A stretch of 33,895 bases of DNA from Candidatus Avibacteroides avistercoris (GCA_020012075.1 DWUP01000165.1:1-33895), one strand, 5' to 3'; shown: positions 17,155 to 26,194, numbered from the stretch's first letter. Made by a program: numbers and translations. The notes: generated by a model not told the origin, from the sequence alone.

Positions 17155-17946
17155 ATGCCGCCGGCCGGATGTCATTATGGAGTGGGCTTCGCCCTCAGTG
17201 GCGGGTTCATCAAGGGGTTTGCTCATCTCGGGATGATGCAAGCCCTCTTCGAACATGGCATACGTCCTGAGATTATTGCCGGTGTGAGCGCCGGGGCTTT
17301 GGCGGGGGCTTTCATAGCTGACGGCCAGGAGCCATATCGAGTGGTGGAGATATTCCGCAGGGAGAAGTTCAATAGTCTGACGAGTTTCGCAGGCAGTGTC
17401 AGCGGCCTGCTCAAGCTGGACGAGTTTGCCGACTTCTTGCTCAGGAACATTTCGGTCAGACGCATCGAGCAGCTCAAATTGCCTCTTGTCGTCGTGGCCA
17501 GCGACCTCGATCACGGCAGATCCGTGCAGTTCCGCTCGGGGGACTTGAGCCTTTGTGTCCCGGCTTCGTGCTGTATGCCGATATTGTTCTCGCCTGTTGT
17601 CATCGACGGAGTGCATTATGTCGATGGCGGCGTGTTTATGAACCTGCCGGTCACACCCATCCGTGACGAATGCCGGCGTGTGGTGGCCATCAACGTCAGT
17701 CCCATCAATACGACAAGTTATAAGAAGAATCTCTTCAGCATCGGTGTGAGGTGCTATAACTATATGTTTAAGGCCAACACGCTACATGACAAAGCTATTG
17801 CCGATATGCTCCTCGAGGCTTATAACCTTGATTCATTCAGCAATCGTGATCTCGAGAAAGCGGGTGAAATATTTGAAAGCGGATACCGTCAGGCTAAGGA
17901 ACAGCTGAAAGACAAATTGAAAAAATGGGAAACAACAAGTTTGTAA
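17155..17946 (+). CDS. Patatin-like phospholipase
   Basis: A 263-residue cytoplasmic patatin-fold hydrolase with a Ser-Asp dyad: S45 in GVSAG (43-47) and D157 in DGG (157-159). Such enzymes release fatty acids from lipids. The oxyanion loop reads SGGFIKGFAHLG, so the usual third Gly of GGGxR/KG is Phe while the basic residue (K20) stays. I chose the ATG at 17155; TTG at 17143 or GTG at 17152 are in frame and possible. The 3' end overlaps the GH13 gene by 22 bases, and fabD is just upstream, which hints at a lipid-turnover role. Confidence 0.88.
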   Translation: MPPAGCHYGVGFALSGGFIKGFAHLGMMQALFEHGIRPEIIAGVSAGALAGAFIADGQEPYRVVEIFRREKFNSLTSFAGSVSGLLKLDEFADFLLRNISVRRIEQLKLPLVVVASDLDHGRSVQFRSGDLSLCVPASCCMPILFSPVVIDGVHYVDGGVFMNLPVTPIRDECRRVVAINVSPINTTSYKKNLFSIGVRCYNYMFKANTLHDKAIADMLLEAYNLDSFSNRDLEKAGEIFESGYRQAKEQLKDKLKKWETTSL

Positions 17947-19610
17947 TATATCAAGTGCTGCCGCGCTTGTTTGGCAATGACAGCGTCGAATGTGTGCCCG
18001 GTGGAGACATACGGACTAACGGCGTGGGAAAGTTTGCGGACTTCAATGCCTTGACGTTGCGTAAAATCAAGGACAAGGGCGTCACTCACATTTGGTATAC
18101 CGGCATCATAGAACATGCCTCGAAGACCGAATATCCGGGTCTTCCCGCCACTCACCCCGCCATTGTCAAAGGTAATGCCGGCTCGCCGTATGCCATAAGA
18201 GACTACTATGATGTGTCGGCCGACCTTGCCTTGAATGTCGAAGACCGTATGCGCGAGTTTGAGGACTTGGTGGCAAGGACACACCGCAACGGCCTGAAGG
18301 TGATTATAGATTTTGTCCCAAACCATGTGTCACGCCAGTATGTGTCAGATGCAAAGCCGGCAGGCGTCGAAGACCTCGGTGCTAATGACGACCAGACCAA
18401 GGCTTTCAGCCCGTATAACAATTTCTATTATATCCCGGGTACCAAGCTCGCAGGCAATTTTGATATGATTGCCGGAGCTGCTCATCCCTACGAGGAGCTG
18501 CCGGCCAAGGTGACGGGCAATGATTGCTTCAATCAATATCCGTCTGTCAATGATTGGTTTGAGACTGTGAAGCTCAACTATGGCATCGATTATATGAATG
18601 GCCGTACACGGGCGTTCAGTCCCATCCCCGACACGTGGTTTAAGATGCTGGACATCCTCCGCTTCTGGGCGGGCAAAGGTGTGGACGGTTTCAGATGCGA
18701 CATGGCAGAGATGGTGCCTGTGGAATTTTGGAACTGGGCCATATCTCGGATTAAAGACGAGTTTAAGGATGTGATTTTCATTGCCGAAGTCTATAATCCG
18801 TCACTTTACAATTCATATATAAAGGTCGGAGGCTTTGATTATCTGTATGACAAGGTCGGGCTGTATGACACGCTGCGTGACGTGGTGAGCCACGGACGTG
18901 CCGCGTCTGACATCTCTTATTGCTGGCAAAGCCTCGGGGACATACAGGAACACATGCTCAATTTCCTTGAGAACCATGACGAACAGAGAGTGGCATCAGA
19001 CTTTTTTGCCAAAGACCCATTCCGCGCCGTGCCTGCCTTGGCTGTCAGTGCTCTGATGAATGTCAATCCGTTTATGATATATTTCGGTCAGGAGTTCGGC
19101 GAGCGGGGCATGGACGCCGAAGGCTACAGCGGCCGTGACGGACGGACTACAATCTTTGATTATTGGTCGGTCGATACTGTGCGCCGATGGCGTAATGGCG
19201 GAAGCTATGATGGCCGTGCATTGACAGCACGCGAAACGGAGTTAAGCGGGATATATTCGGCAGTCATGCACATTGCACTTAATGAGAGGGCGGTGACCAA
19301 GGGGCGTTTCTTCGATGTGACTTATGCTAATTTTGACAATCCTGCTTATGACACCAATCGTCTGTATTCATTCGTGCGCGGCATAGATAACGAATATATA
19401 TTTGTATTGGCTAACTTTGCAGACCATCCGGCCGATGCCGAGGTCGTGTTCCCGCAGCATTTGTTTGATTACTTCGGGCTGAGAGAAACGATAGCTGGCG
19501 CGGTAGACCTGATGTCCGGGGAGAAGAAGTATGTGCATATCTCCTCAAGGAATAAACTCCGCCTGCATGTGGATGCTTTCGGGGTGAGGATATTGAAAAT
19601 AGAACTTTGA
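17925..19610 (+). CDS. Cytoplasmic GH13 alpha-amylase family enzyme
   Basis: A 561-residue glycoside hydrolase family 13 protein. The four conserved regions are present: DFVPNH (129-134), GFRCDMAE with nucleophile D259, IFIAEVYN with acid/base E288, and FLENHDEQR with H351 and D352. There is no signal peptide, so it works on internal glycogen, maltodextrin or another alpha-glucan, by hydrolysis or transfer. It overlaps the patatin gene by 22 bases. The stop codon region forms the candidate promoter for rnpB. The exact subfamily is not clear from the motifs. Confidence 0.92.
   Translation: MGNNKFVIYQVLPRLFGNDSVECVPGGDIRTNGVGKFADFNALTLRKIKDKGVTHIWYTGIIEHASKTEYPGLPATHPAIVKGNAGSPYAIRDYYDVSADLALNVEDRMREFEDLVARTHRNGLKVIIDFVPNHVSRQYVSDAKPAGVEDLGANDDQTKAFSPYNNFYYIPGTKLAGNFDMIAGAAHPYEELPAKVTGNDCFNQYPSVNDWFETVKLNYGIDYMNGRTRAFSPIPDTWFKMLDILRFWAGKGVDGFRCDMAEMVPVEFWNWAISRIKDEFKDVIFIAEVYNPSLYNSYIKVGGFDYLYDKVGLYDTLRDVVSHGRAASDISYCWQSLGDIQEHMLNFLENHDEQRVASDFFAKDPFRAVPALAVSALMNVNPFMIYFGQEFGERGMDAEGYSGRDGRTTIFDYWSVDTVRRWRNGGSYDGRALTARETELSGIYSAVMHIALNERAVTKGRFFDVTYANFDNPAYDTNRLYSFVRGIDNEYIFVLANFADHPADAEVVFPQHLFDYFGLRETIAGAVDLMSGEKKYVHISSRNKLRLHVDAFGVRILKIEL
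19578..19610 (+). promoter_or_regulatory. Candidate rnpB promoter inside the end of the GH13 gene
   Basis: TTTC (19578-19581) and GAACTTTG (19603-19610) are 21 bases apart and end 10 bases before the first base of rnpB; seven of eight -7 bases match TAnnTTTG. The TGA stop of the GH13 gene is the last three bases of the box. Confidence 0.5.
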
Positions 19611-19620
19611 CAAAATATAT

Positions 19621-19971
19621 GGCAGTCGGCCGGTCTGTCGCTGCCGCAAGGCAGAGGAAAGTCTGGGCAACACAGAGCGTCCCCCTTCTTAAAAGGAAGT
19701 TGCCCGCGAGGGTGAGACAAGCGTAGAAGAAAATAACCGCCCGGGTATTCCCGGGTAAGGGTGAGAAGGTGAGGTAAGAGCTCACCAATCCTGTGGTGAT
19801 GCAGGAGTTGTACGCCCGGGGAGTTGCAAGACCAAGTAAACCGGCTATAAGGATTGCTCGTCCGTGCCGGAGGGTAGGTTGCTTGAGCATGATGGTGACA
19901 TTATGCCGAGATAAATGACAGACACAGTCTGAACTATGACTGTACAGAACCCGGCTTACAGACCGACTGCC
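19621..19971 (+). ncRNA. rnpB: RNase P RNA, class A
   Basis: The catalytic RNA of ribonuclease P, which trims tRNA 5' ends. The conserved GAGGAAAGTC is at 19654-19663 and ACAGAA at 19944-19949, and the ends pair as GGCAGTCGG (19621-19629) with CCGACTGCC (19963-19971), forming helix P1. The length of about 351 bases is normal for type A. A T run (ATTTTT) immediately follows the P1 end and likely terminates transcription. Ends are set from the P1 pairing, so they may be a few bases off. Confidence 0.95.
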
Positions 19972-19996
19972 ATTTTTAATTGTTAATATTGGTATT

Positions 19997-21316
19997 ATGA
20001 AACTGGTCAAACGTATATGGCATTTCCTGACCGCCGATATCTTTACCATAACTGAGAAAGAAGTCAGCCGCGGCAAATATACTTTGATTGCCATCCTCAA
20101 AACGATAGTGCTGTCGATACGCCGTTTTTCTGAGGACAGGATTATGAATATGGCCTCGGCGCTCACCTACAGTTCGTTTCTGTCGATAGTCCCGGCATTG
20201 GCTATGGTCTTTGCCATCGCGCGCGGTTTCGGTGTGGACACTATCTTGGTCGAGCATCTGACAAGCTATTTCGACGGACAGCCTGAGATAATCGATTTGA
20301 TGACAGGTTTCGTCAATTCCTATATTGAGAATGCCCGCAGCGGTCTGTTTGTCGGCATTGGTCTGGTGCTGTTGCTGTGGACAGTGATCAATCTGGTGCT
20401 CAACATAGATTATTCGTTTAACAAAATCTGGGAGACAAAGGGTGGACGAGTCAATCGCAAGATATTCGACTACATGTCATTGTTTCTCATCGTCCCGATA
20501 TTCCTGATTGTCTCGTCAGGTTTTTCGGTCTATATGGCCACGGTTGTCAGCGACATGCATGATTACTTGTTGCTCGGCGGGTTGCTTAAGTTTGCCATAA
20601 AACTGGCACCATACTTGATTGCATGGGGAGTGTTTACGGGTCTATATATGTATGTGCCCAATACCAAGGTGCGTTTTGCCAATGCTTTAATCTCGGGCGT
20701 AATCTGCGGGACAGCATTCCAGCTGCTCCAGACAATCTATATTCACAGCCAGATATTTGTATCAGGCTATAATGCCGTCTATGGCAGTTTTGCTGCCATA
20801 CCGCTGCTGTTGATATGGCTTCAATTGTCATGGACGATTTGCCTCCTCGGTGTCGAGATTACTTACCTTGGGCAGAACGTGCAGAACTTCGACTTCGAGA
20901 TGAATACCAAGTCTGATTCGCGCTTTGAGACCGATTTCCTTTGCATATTGTTTATGACCCTCATCGTCAGGAATTACACTGACATGCACTCACGCCCTTA
21001 TCGCAGTGTGGATTTGTCAAAACTGACCAAGACGCACATAAGGCTTTCGCAGCAAGTCCTCAACAAGCTGATTGACATGGGACTGGTGTGCCAGACCGCT
21101 TTGCCTGACGGGAAGGGTGGGGTCGATATGGGGTATATGCCTGCCAAAGATATCTCAGGCCTGAGCATAGGCACGGTGATAGACAAACTGGACAATGGTG
21201 CCGGTTTTGCCGGCGCTGTCATGCCCAAAGGCAGGCCGTGGGCAGCTTTCGACAAAGCCCGTGACGACTATTATCGTGCGTGCAATGATATTCTGCTCAA
21301 GGACATCGATGTCTGA
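19997..21316 (+). CDS. YihY/BrkB family inner-membrane protein
   Basis: A 439-residue membrane protein of the YihY/virulence factor BrkB family, once thought to include RNase BN. The N-terminal 300 residues carry about six membrane helices with the family segment ALTYSSFLSIVPALAMVFAI and the NVYGSFAAIPLLLIWL-like segment (YNAVYGSFAAIPLLL). The last 130 residues form a soluble tail that looks like a winged-helix module (VDLSKLTKTHIRLSQQVLNKLIDMGLV). Function of the family is uncertain. It starts 25 bases after rnpB and is presumably transcribed partly from the same region; it converges on the small minus-strand gene with only 20 bases between stops. Confidence 0.88.
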   Translation: MKLVKRIWHFLTADIFTITEKEVSRGKYTLIAILKTIVLSIRRFSEDRIMNMASALTYSSFLSIVPALAMVFAIARGFGVDTILVEHLTSYFDGQPEIIDLMTGFVNSYIENARSGLFVGIGLVLLLWTVINLVLNIDYSFNKIWETKGGRVNRKIFDYMSLFLIVPIFLIVSSGFSVYMATVVSDMHDYLLLGGLLKFAIKLAPYLIAWGVFTGLYMYVPNTKVRFANALISGVICGTAFQLLQTIYIHSQIFVSGYNAVYGSFAAIPLLLIWLQLSWTICLLGVEITYLGQNVQNFDFEMNTKSDSRFETDFLCILFMTLIVRNYTDMHSRPYRSVDLSKLTKTHIRLSQQVLNKLIDMGLVCQTALPDGKGGVDMGYMPAKDISGLSIGTVIDKLDNGAGFAGAVMPKGRPWAAFDKARDDYYRACNDILLKDIDV

Positions 21317-21336
21317 GCATGGCGGCTTGCGGCGTG

Positions 21337-21750
21337 TCACTCACCCGATGGGCGGTAGAGTGTAAAGGTGAAGTCGTCCTTGCCTATTGTCACGAAGTCT
21401 TTGTAGCCTGAGCTTTTGAGCTTTGACGTCACCTTGTCATATTCCTTTTGCAGGTCCTTTGCGTCGCTGTCATAGAACACTGCGCAGGTCTTGTCGTGCA
21501 TGTTGAGCCTGTTGGACAGATAGAGCTTCAGCTGGAGGCTGTATTCTGACTCGTGATCGACGAATCCCTCTTTGTTGAGATAGAGGCTGTCCACCGTCTG
21601 TATGTCGGTGAAGAAGGCTGTCGAGTCGGTCATTGATATTCCTACGCCGAATATATAGGCTTGTCGTGGGGCATCGTCTTTGCGGTCTGCTGCCGAGATG
21701 CCGGCGGCAGCTGTTATTATGGCAGCTGTGATGATTGCTCTTTTAATCAT
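21337..21750 (-). CDS. Small exported protein of unknown function
   Basis: A 137-residue protein with an N-terminal signal peptide (MIKRAIITAAIITAAAGISAA), then a soluble alpha/beta part ending in FTLYRPSGE. I chose the ATG at 21750, since the in-frame ATG at 21804 would lie inside nadE and give a charged leader without signal character. It is 25 bases downstream of nadE on the same strand, so co-transcribed with it. The body has mixed strands (YIFGVGISMTDSTAFFTDIQ) and a Lys/Asp-rich helix, but I recognise no domain. Confidence 0.72.
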   Translation of the reverse strand: MIKRAIITAAIITAAAGISAADRKDDAPRQAYIFGVGISMTDSTAFFTDIQTVDSLYLNKEGFVDHESEYSLQLKLYLSNRLNMHDKTCAVFYDSDAKDLQKEYDKVTSKLKSSGYKDFVTIGKDDFTFTLYRPSGE

Positions 21751-21775
21751 TGTTTGTCTTGGCTTTTGGTCGTGG

Positions 21776-23683
21776 TCAGTTGATGAATGTCTCGAATGAT
21801 GCATCGCTTGGCATCCTCCAGTCGCTCCTCGGGCTCAGTGTCACCGTGTCTACTTTCGGTCCGTCGGGGAGGCACGAGCGTTTGAACTGCTGGGTGAAGA
21901 AGCGGCGTATGAACGTGCGCAGCCATTTGTCCACCGTGGCTGTGTCATAGATGCCGTCGAATGCCCGGCAGGCCATATACCTGATTTTGTCCGGGCTGAA
22001 CTTGCTCTTTATCAGGTGGTACAGGAAGAAGTCATGCAATTCGTATGGCCCTACGATGTCCTCGGTCTTTTGGTTGATGGCCTGCCTGCCTTCGCCCGGC
22101 AGTAATTCGGGGCTTATGGGGGTGGCCACGATGTCGAGCAGTGTGTCTCTGATTCCGCTGTCTGTGGCATTCTCGGCCAGATGTGTGACTATGGTCCTGA
22201 TCATTGTCTTGGTTATCCCCGCATTGACTCCATACATGGACATGTGGTCGCCGTTGTAGGTTGCCCAGCCGAGGGCAAGCTCTGAGAGGTCACCTGTGCC
22301 GACGACGATGCCGCCCACTTGGTTGGCGATGTCCATCAATATCTGGGTTCTTTCGCGTGCTTGGGCATTTTCGTATGTGGTGTCATGCACGTTGGCATCG
22401 TGGCTGATGTCTTTGAAATGGCCTGTACAAGCATCGCGGATGCTGATTTCGCGCATTGTCACGCCGAGGGCCTCCATCAATGCCAGCGCGTTGTGATATG
22501 TCCTGTCGGTAGTGCCGAAGCCCGGCATCGTCACGGCAGTGATGCCGCGAGGGTCGAGGCCGAGTGTCTCGAATGCCTTGGTGCAGACGAGCAGCGCGAG
22601 GGTCGAGTCGAGGCCGCCCGAGATGCCTATGACCACATCCTTGCACCCGATGTGCGACAGTCTCTTGGCGAGACCGAGCGTCTGGATGGCAAAGGCTTCG
22701 TCGCACGCTGTGCCCGTCTCATCGGCCGGCGGCAGGAATGGCAGCTGGTCGAAGTGTCTGTCAGTCTCGCCATCGCGCGGCTTGGCATCGATGTGGATGG
22801 TCGTATATTCGTCACTGCCGGTGCGCGGCGCGCTGCCATAGGTCATGTTGGTGCGGCGTTCGTTCCTGAGCAGTTCGATGTCGAAGTCTGCACATGTCAG
22901 TTGCTCATCCATCTTGAAGCGGGCGGCTTCGGCGAGCATTTTGCCATTCTCGCAGAGGAAACTTTTGCCGGCGAATACCGTGTCGGTAGTGGACTCTCCA
23001 TAGCCTGCCGATGTGAAGGCATAAGCCGTGATCGTCTGTGCCGAGTGCACCGACACCAGACGGCGCAGGTAGCTGTGCTTGCGCAGAGCCTCATTGTCGG
23101 CAGATGTGTTGATTATCAGTTCTGCCCCGGCCAGTGCCAGTCCTGTGCTCGGCGGCACAGGTGCCCACAGGTCTTCACACAGCTCGATGCCGAAGGTCAC
23201 TTCGCCGGTGGCAAACAGCAGACGGTTGCCAAACACTGTGTCCTGTCCCGCGAAGCGTAGGGATGTGCATCCCGGGACGTCGCTGCCCGGGCAAAACCAC
23301 CTCTTTTCATAAAATTCTCCATAGTTGGGCAAATGCTGTTTGGGCACGATGCCGGCCACTTTGCCGCCGTGCATCACCACAGCACAGTTATAGAGCAGCG
23401 ACTTCCACCTCACCGGGCATCCGACGATGACCGTGATGTCGCGTCCCTTTGTCGTCCCGGCTATGCGCCCGACGGCCGTCTCTGCCGCGTCGAGCAACCG
23501 CTCTTGCAGCAGCAGGTCGGCGCACGTATATCCCGTGACACTCAGCTCGGGGAAGACGACCACCGAGGCACCCCGCTCGTCGGCTGCCTTGATCATGCCG
23601 GTTATATGCCCGGCATTGCGCTCCGGGCAGGCGACTTCTACGCGTGGGATAGCTGCCGCGACCCTGTAAAATCCATATTTCAT
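21776..23683 (-). CDS. nadE: Glutamine-dependent NAD+ synthase
   Basis: A 635-residue two-domain enzyme that amidates nicotinic acid adenine dinucleotide to NAD+ with ammonia from glutamine. The N-terminal nitrilase-type glutaminase has the triad E46 (FPELSVTGY), K115 (VPKQHLPNY) and C169 (ELCEDLW). The C-terminal ATP-pyrophosphatase synthetase has SGGLDS at 355-360. I chose the ATG at 23683 (MKYGFYRVAA) because a -7 box lies 21 bases upstream; the in-frame ATG at 23791 would add 36 residues beyond that promoter. It leads a two-gene operon with the small exported protein. Confidence 0.95.
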   Translation of the reverse strand: MKYGFYRVAAAIPRVEVACPERNAGHITGMIKAADERGASVVVFPELSVTGYTCADLLLQERLLDAAETAVGRIAGTTKGRDITVIVGCPVRWKSLLYNCAVVMHGGKVAGIVPKQHLPNYGEFYEKRWFCPGSDVPGCTSLRFAGQDTVFGNRLLFATGEVTFGIELCEDLWAPVPPSTGLALAGAELIINTSADNEALRKHSYLRRLVSVHSAQTITAYAFTSAGYGESTTDTVFAGKSFLCENGKMLAEAARFKMDEQLTCADFDIELLRNERRTNMTYGSAPRTGSDEYTTIHIDAKPRDGETDRHFDQLPFLPPADETGTACDEAFAIQTLGLAKRLSHIGCKDVVIGISGGLDSTLALLVCTKAFETLGLDPRGITAVTMPGFGTTDRTYHNALALMEALGVTMREISIRDACTGHFKDISHDANVHDTTYENAQARERTQILMDIANQVGGIVVGTGDLSELALGWATYNGDHMSMYGVNAGITKTMIRTIVTHLAENATDSGIRDTLLDIVATPISPELLPGEGRQAINQKTEDIVGPYELHDFFLYHLIKSKFSPDKIRYMACRAFDGIYDTATVDKWLRTFIRRFFTQQFKRSCLPDGPKVDTVTLSPRSDWRMPSDASFETFIN

Positions 23684-23704
23684 AGGTGATAACTTTGCTC
23701 CCGG

Positions 23705-23712
23705 CAAAATTA
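23705..23712 (-). promoter_or_regulatory. nadE -7 element TAATTTTG
   Basis: A perfect TAnnTTTG on the minus strand, 21 bases before the ATG at 23683; it fixes the nadE start. Confidence 0.65.
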
Positions 23713-23763
23713 GGCAAAAACGTGAAACGAACCCCCGTGACGTCCCGAAATGTGGCATAAGCT

Positions 23764-23996
23764 GGGCAAAAACCTCATCGCCCGCACACAAACCCGCCGG
23801 CGTCTGACATCAAACCGCTTTGCCCGGGACATAAAGTTGCCTTGGGTGGGACATAAAGTAAAAACGGAAGTTGCGAACGTATATTCGCAACTTCCGTATA
23901 TACATTCGCAAGTTTCGTATGTATATTCGCAACTTGCGAATTAACTTTATCTGCGGTGTCCGCCAAGTTTATGCCGCACGTTGTGGCACTTTGTGT
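23764..23996 (+). repeat. 21/22-bp phased array, copy 2
   Basis: Core ATTC units start at 23883, 23904 and 23925 (exactly 21 bp), ending in the palindrome ATTCGCAA-C-TTGCGAAT (23925-23941). TTT tracts follow at 23946, 23968 and 23990 (22 bp). On the left AAA tracts lie at 23768, 23790, 23812, 23833 and 23855 (22, 22, 21, 22), several inside the word GACATAAAG. Left GGACATAAAGT is the reverse complement of the ACTTTATGTCC on the right side of copy 3, so the element has overall dyad symmetry. It lies between divergent nadE and speA. Confidence 0.85.
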
Positions 23997-24097
23997 CAGA
24001 CTCCGCCGGCAATGGCACCCGGCATCGTCGGTGCGTCGCCCGTGTGCATTTGGCTCAAAGAACGTGTCATGACGGGTGGTATATAGTTTTTATTCCT

Positions 24098-24105
24098 TAA
24101 TTTTG
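24098..24105 (+). promoter_or_regulatory. speA -7 element TAATTTTG
   Basis: A perfect TAnnTTTG; it would start transcription near 24112 and give an unusually long leader of about 110 bases before the speA ATG at 24222. Confidence 0.55.
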
Positions 24106-24111
24106 CACCGC

Positions 24112-24221
24112 CTTGTGGACGCAGGCCCTGTGTGCCTGCACCCGGGCAGTAGTTCATTTGTTTAACAATGTCCCGCCGGCCGCATTGAGCCGGGGACGCA
24201 AATCCGAATAAGTTCTAAGGA
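24112..24221 (+). other. Long structured leader of speA
   Basis: If the box at 24098-24105 is the promoter, this is transcribed leader. It can form a hairpin GCAGGC (24121-24126) with GCCTGC (24134-24139) and a larger interrupted pairing between GTCCC near 24170 and GGGAC near 24195, before the AAGGA at the ribosome-binding position. No known riboswitch class is recognised. Confidence 0.4.
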
Positions 24222-26114
24222 ATGAGAAAGTGGAAAATCGAGGATTCGGCCGAGCTGTACAACATCAACGGCTGGGGTCTGAATTATTTCTCCATTAACG
24301 ACAAGGGACACGTGACAGTGAGTCCCAAGGCAGGTGGACCGTCGGTCGACCTCAAGGAAGTCATGGACGAATTGCAGGTCAGGGATGTCTCGGCCCCGGT
24401 GCTGCTGCGCTTCCCGGACATACTCGACAACAGGATTGAAAAAATTTCCAGTTGCTTTGAGCGCGCCGCCAAGGAATATGGCTACAAGGCAAAGAACTAT
24501 ATCATCTATCCCATCAAGGTCAATCAGATGCGCCCCGTGGTCGAAGAGATCGTGAGCCACGGCACTAAGTATAACATAGGACTCGAAGCGGGCTCCAAAC
24601 CGGAACTGCACGCCGTGCTGTCAATCAACACCAATGACGACGGCATGATCATCTGCAACGGCTACAAGGATGAAAACTACATCGAGCTGGCACTGCTCGC
24701 CCAGAAAATGGGGCGGCAGATATACATCGTGGTCGAGAAACTCATGGAGCTGCGCAGCATAGCCTCGGTCGCCAAGAGGCTGAATGTCCGTCCCAATATC
24801 GGCATACGCATCAAGCTCGCCAGCTCGGGCAGCGGCAAATGGGAGGAGTCGGGGGGCGACGTGAGCAAGTTTGGCCTCAACTCGACCGAGCTGCTCGATG
24901 CCCTCGACATCCTGAATGCCAACGGGATGGAAGATTGCCTGCGGCTGATACACTTCCACATCGGCAGCCAAGTGACCAACATCCGCCGCATCAAGACGGC
25001 GCTCAAGGAGGCTTCACAATTCTATGTCCAGCTCAAGAAGATGGGCTATGCCATCCAATTCGTCGATATCGGCGGAGGCCTCGGCGTGGACTATGACGGG
25101 ACACGCTCGTCGCTGAGCGGCAACAGTATGAACTATTCCATTCAGGAGTACGTCAATGATGCCGTGTCACTCGTGACAGATGCCTGTGACAAGAATGGAC
25201 TCGAGCATCCCAATATTATCACAGAGTCGGGACGCTCGCTGGCCGCACACCATTCGGTCCTTGTCTTCGAGGCATTGGCCAGCACCAGCCTGCCGGACTG
25301 TAGCGATGATGAGACCATCGATGCCGATGCCCATGAGATAGTCAAAGAGCTGTATGACTTGTGGGACAATATCAATCAGCCCCGACTCATCGAGACATGG
25401 CACGATGCCATGCAGTGCCGCGAGGATGCACTCGGCCTGTTCAACCTCGGGCTGATAGACCTCAAGACCCGCGCCCAAGTGGAGAAACTGTTCTGGGCAA
25501 TAGCGAGAGAGGTCTATAATATGGCTGAAAGCATCAAGCACGCACCGGATGAACTGAAGAAGATTTCGAAGATTTTGCCCGACAAATACTTCTGCAACTT
25601 CTCTCTCTTCCAGTCATTGCCCGACGCATGGGCTATCGACCAGATATTTCCCATCATGCCACTGAGCCGTCTCAATGAACAACCGACCAAGTCGGCTACA
25701 CTGCAAGACATCACGTGTGACTCTGACGGCAAGATTGACAACTTTATCTCGACACGCAACTTCTCTTATTATCTGCCGGTGCATGAATTGAAGCCGGGCG
25801 AACCATACTATTTCGGTGTTTTCCTCGTCGGTGCATACCAAGAGATACTCGGCGACCTGCACAACCTCTTCGGCGACACCAATGCCGTACATATCAAGGT
25901 CAGCGGTGACCGCTATGTGATTGACAAGATAATAGAAGGCGAGACGGTGGCCGATGTGCTCGACTATGTGCAATTCAATCCCAAGAGAATGGCACGCAAC
26001 GTCGAAGTGTGGGTGATGACATCAGTCAAGAAAGGCATCATTTCACCCGAGGAGGGACGCGAATTCCTCTCCAACTACCGCTCCGGCCTCTATGGCTACA
26101 CCTATCTGGAGTGA
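24222..26114 (+). CDS. speA: Biosynthetic arginine decarboxylase
   Basis: A 630-residue PLP enzyme that converts arginine to agmatine, the start of polyamine synthesis. The PLP lysine is K99 in IYPIKVNQ, and the alanine-racemase-type barrel and C-terminal beta domain follow at full length. FHIGSQVTNI and VDIGGGLGVDY are the typical barrel phosphate-binding segments. The gene stands alone, with a long leader upstream and a shared bidirectional terminator downstream. The next polyamine genes are not adjacent. Confidence 0.95.
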   Translation: MRKWKIEDSAELYNINGWGLNYFSINDKGHVTVSPKAGGPSVDLKEVMDELQVRDVSAPVLLRFPDILDNRIEKISSCFERAAKEYGYKAKNYIIYPIKVNQMRPVVEEIVSHGTKYNIGLEAGSKPELHAVLSINTNDDGMIICNGYKDENYIELALLAQKMGRQIYIVVEKLMELRSIASVAKRLNVRPNIGIRIKLASSGSGKWEESGGDVSKFGLNSTELLDALDILNANGMEDCLRLIHFHIGSQVTNIRRIKTALKEASQFYVQLKKMGYAIQFVDIGGGLGVDYDGTRSSLSGNSMNYSIQEYVNDAVSLVTDACDKNGLEHPNIITESGRSLAAHHSVLVFEALASTSLPDCSDDETIDADAHEIVKELYDLWDNINQPRLIETWHDAMQCREDALGLFNLGLIDLKTRAQVEKLFWAIAREVYNMAESIKHAPDELKKISKILPDKYFCNFSLFQSLPDAWAIDQIFPIMPLSRLNEQPTKSATLQDITCDSDGKIDNFISTRNFSYYLPVHELKPGEPYYFGVFLVGAYQEILGDLHNLFGDTNAVHIKVSGDRYVIDKIIEGETVADVLDYVQFNPKRMARNVEVWVMTSVKKGIISPEEGREFLSNYRSGLYGYTYLE

Positions 26115-26138
26115 CGCTTCGTGTGACGGTATATGGAT

Positions 26139-26173
26139 AAATTAAGGCAGCCCCGACGGGGCTGCCTTAATTT
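26139..26173. terminator. Bidirectional terminator between speA and the S46 peptidase
   Basis: A perfect 16-bp stem (26139-26154 with 26158-26173, loop GAC) with A/T-rich ends on both strands serves two converging genes: T-rich tail on plus after speA, and A-to-T mirror for the minus-strand peptidase that ends at 26195. Confidence 0.88.
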
Positions 26174-26194
26174 TATGCAATGTCTCCGCGGATA

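Noticed and set aside
23684-23791. Longer nadE start at 23791
   Set aside because: The 36 extra residues lack conservation and lie upstream of the -7 box at 23705-23712; the glutaminase domain begins at the internal ATG.
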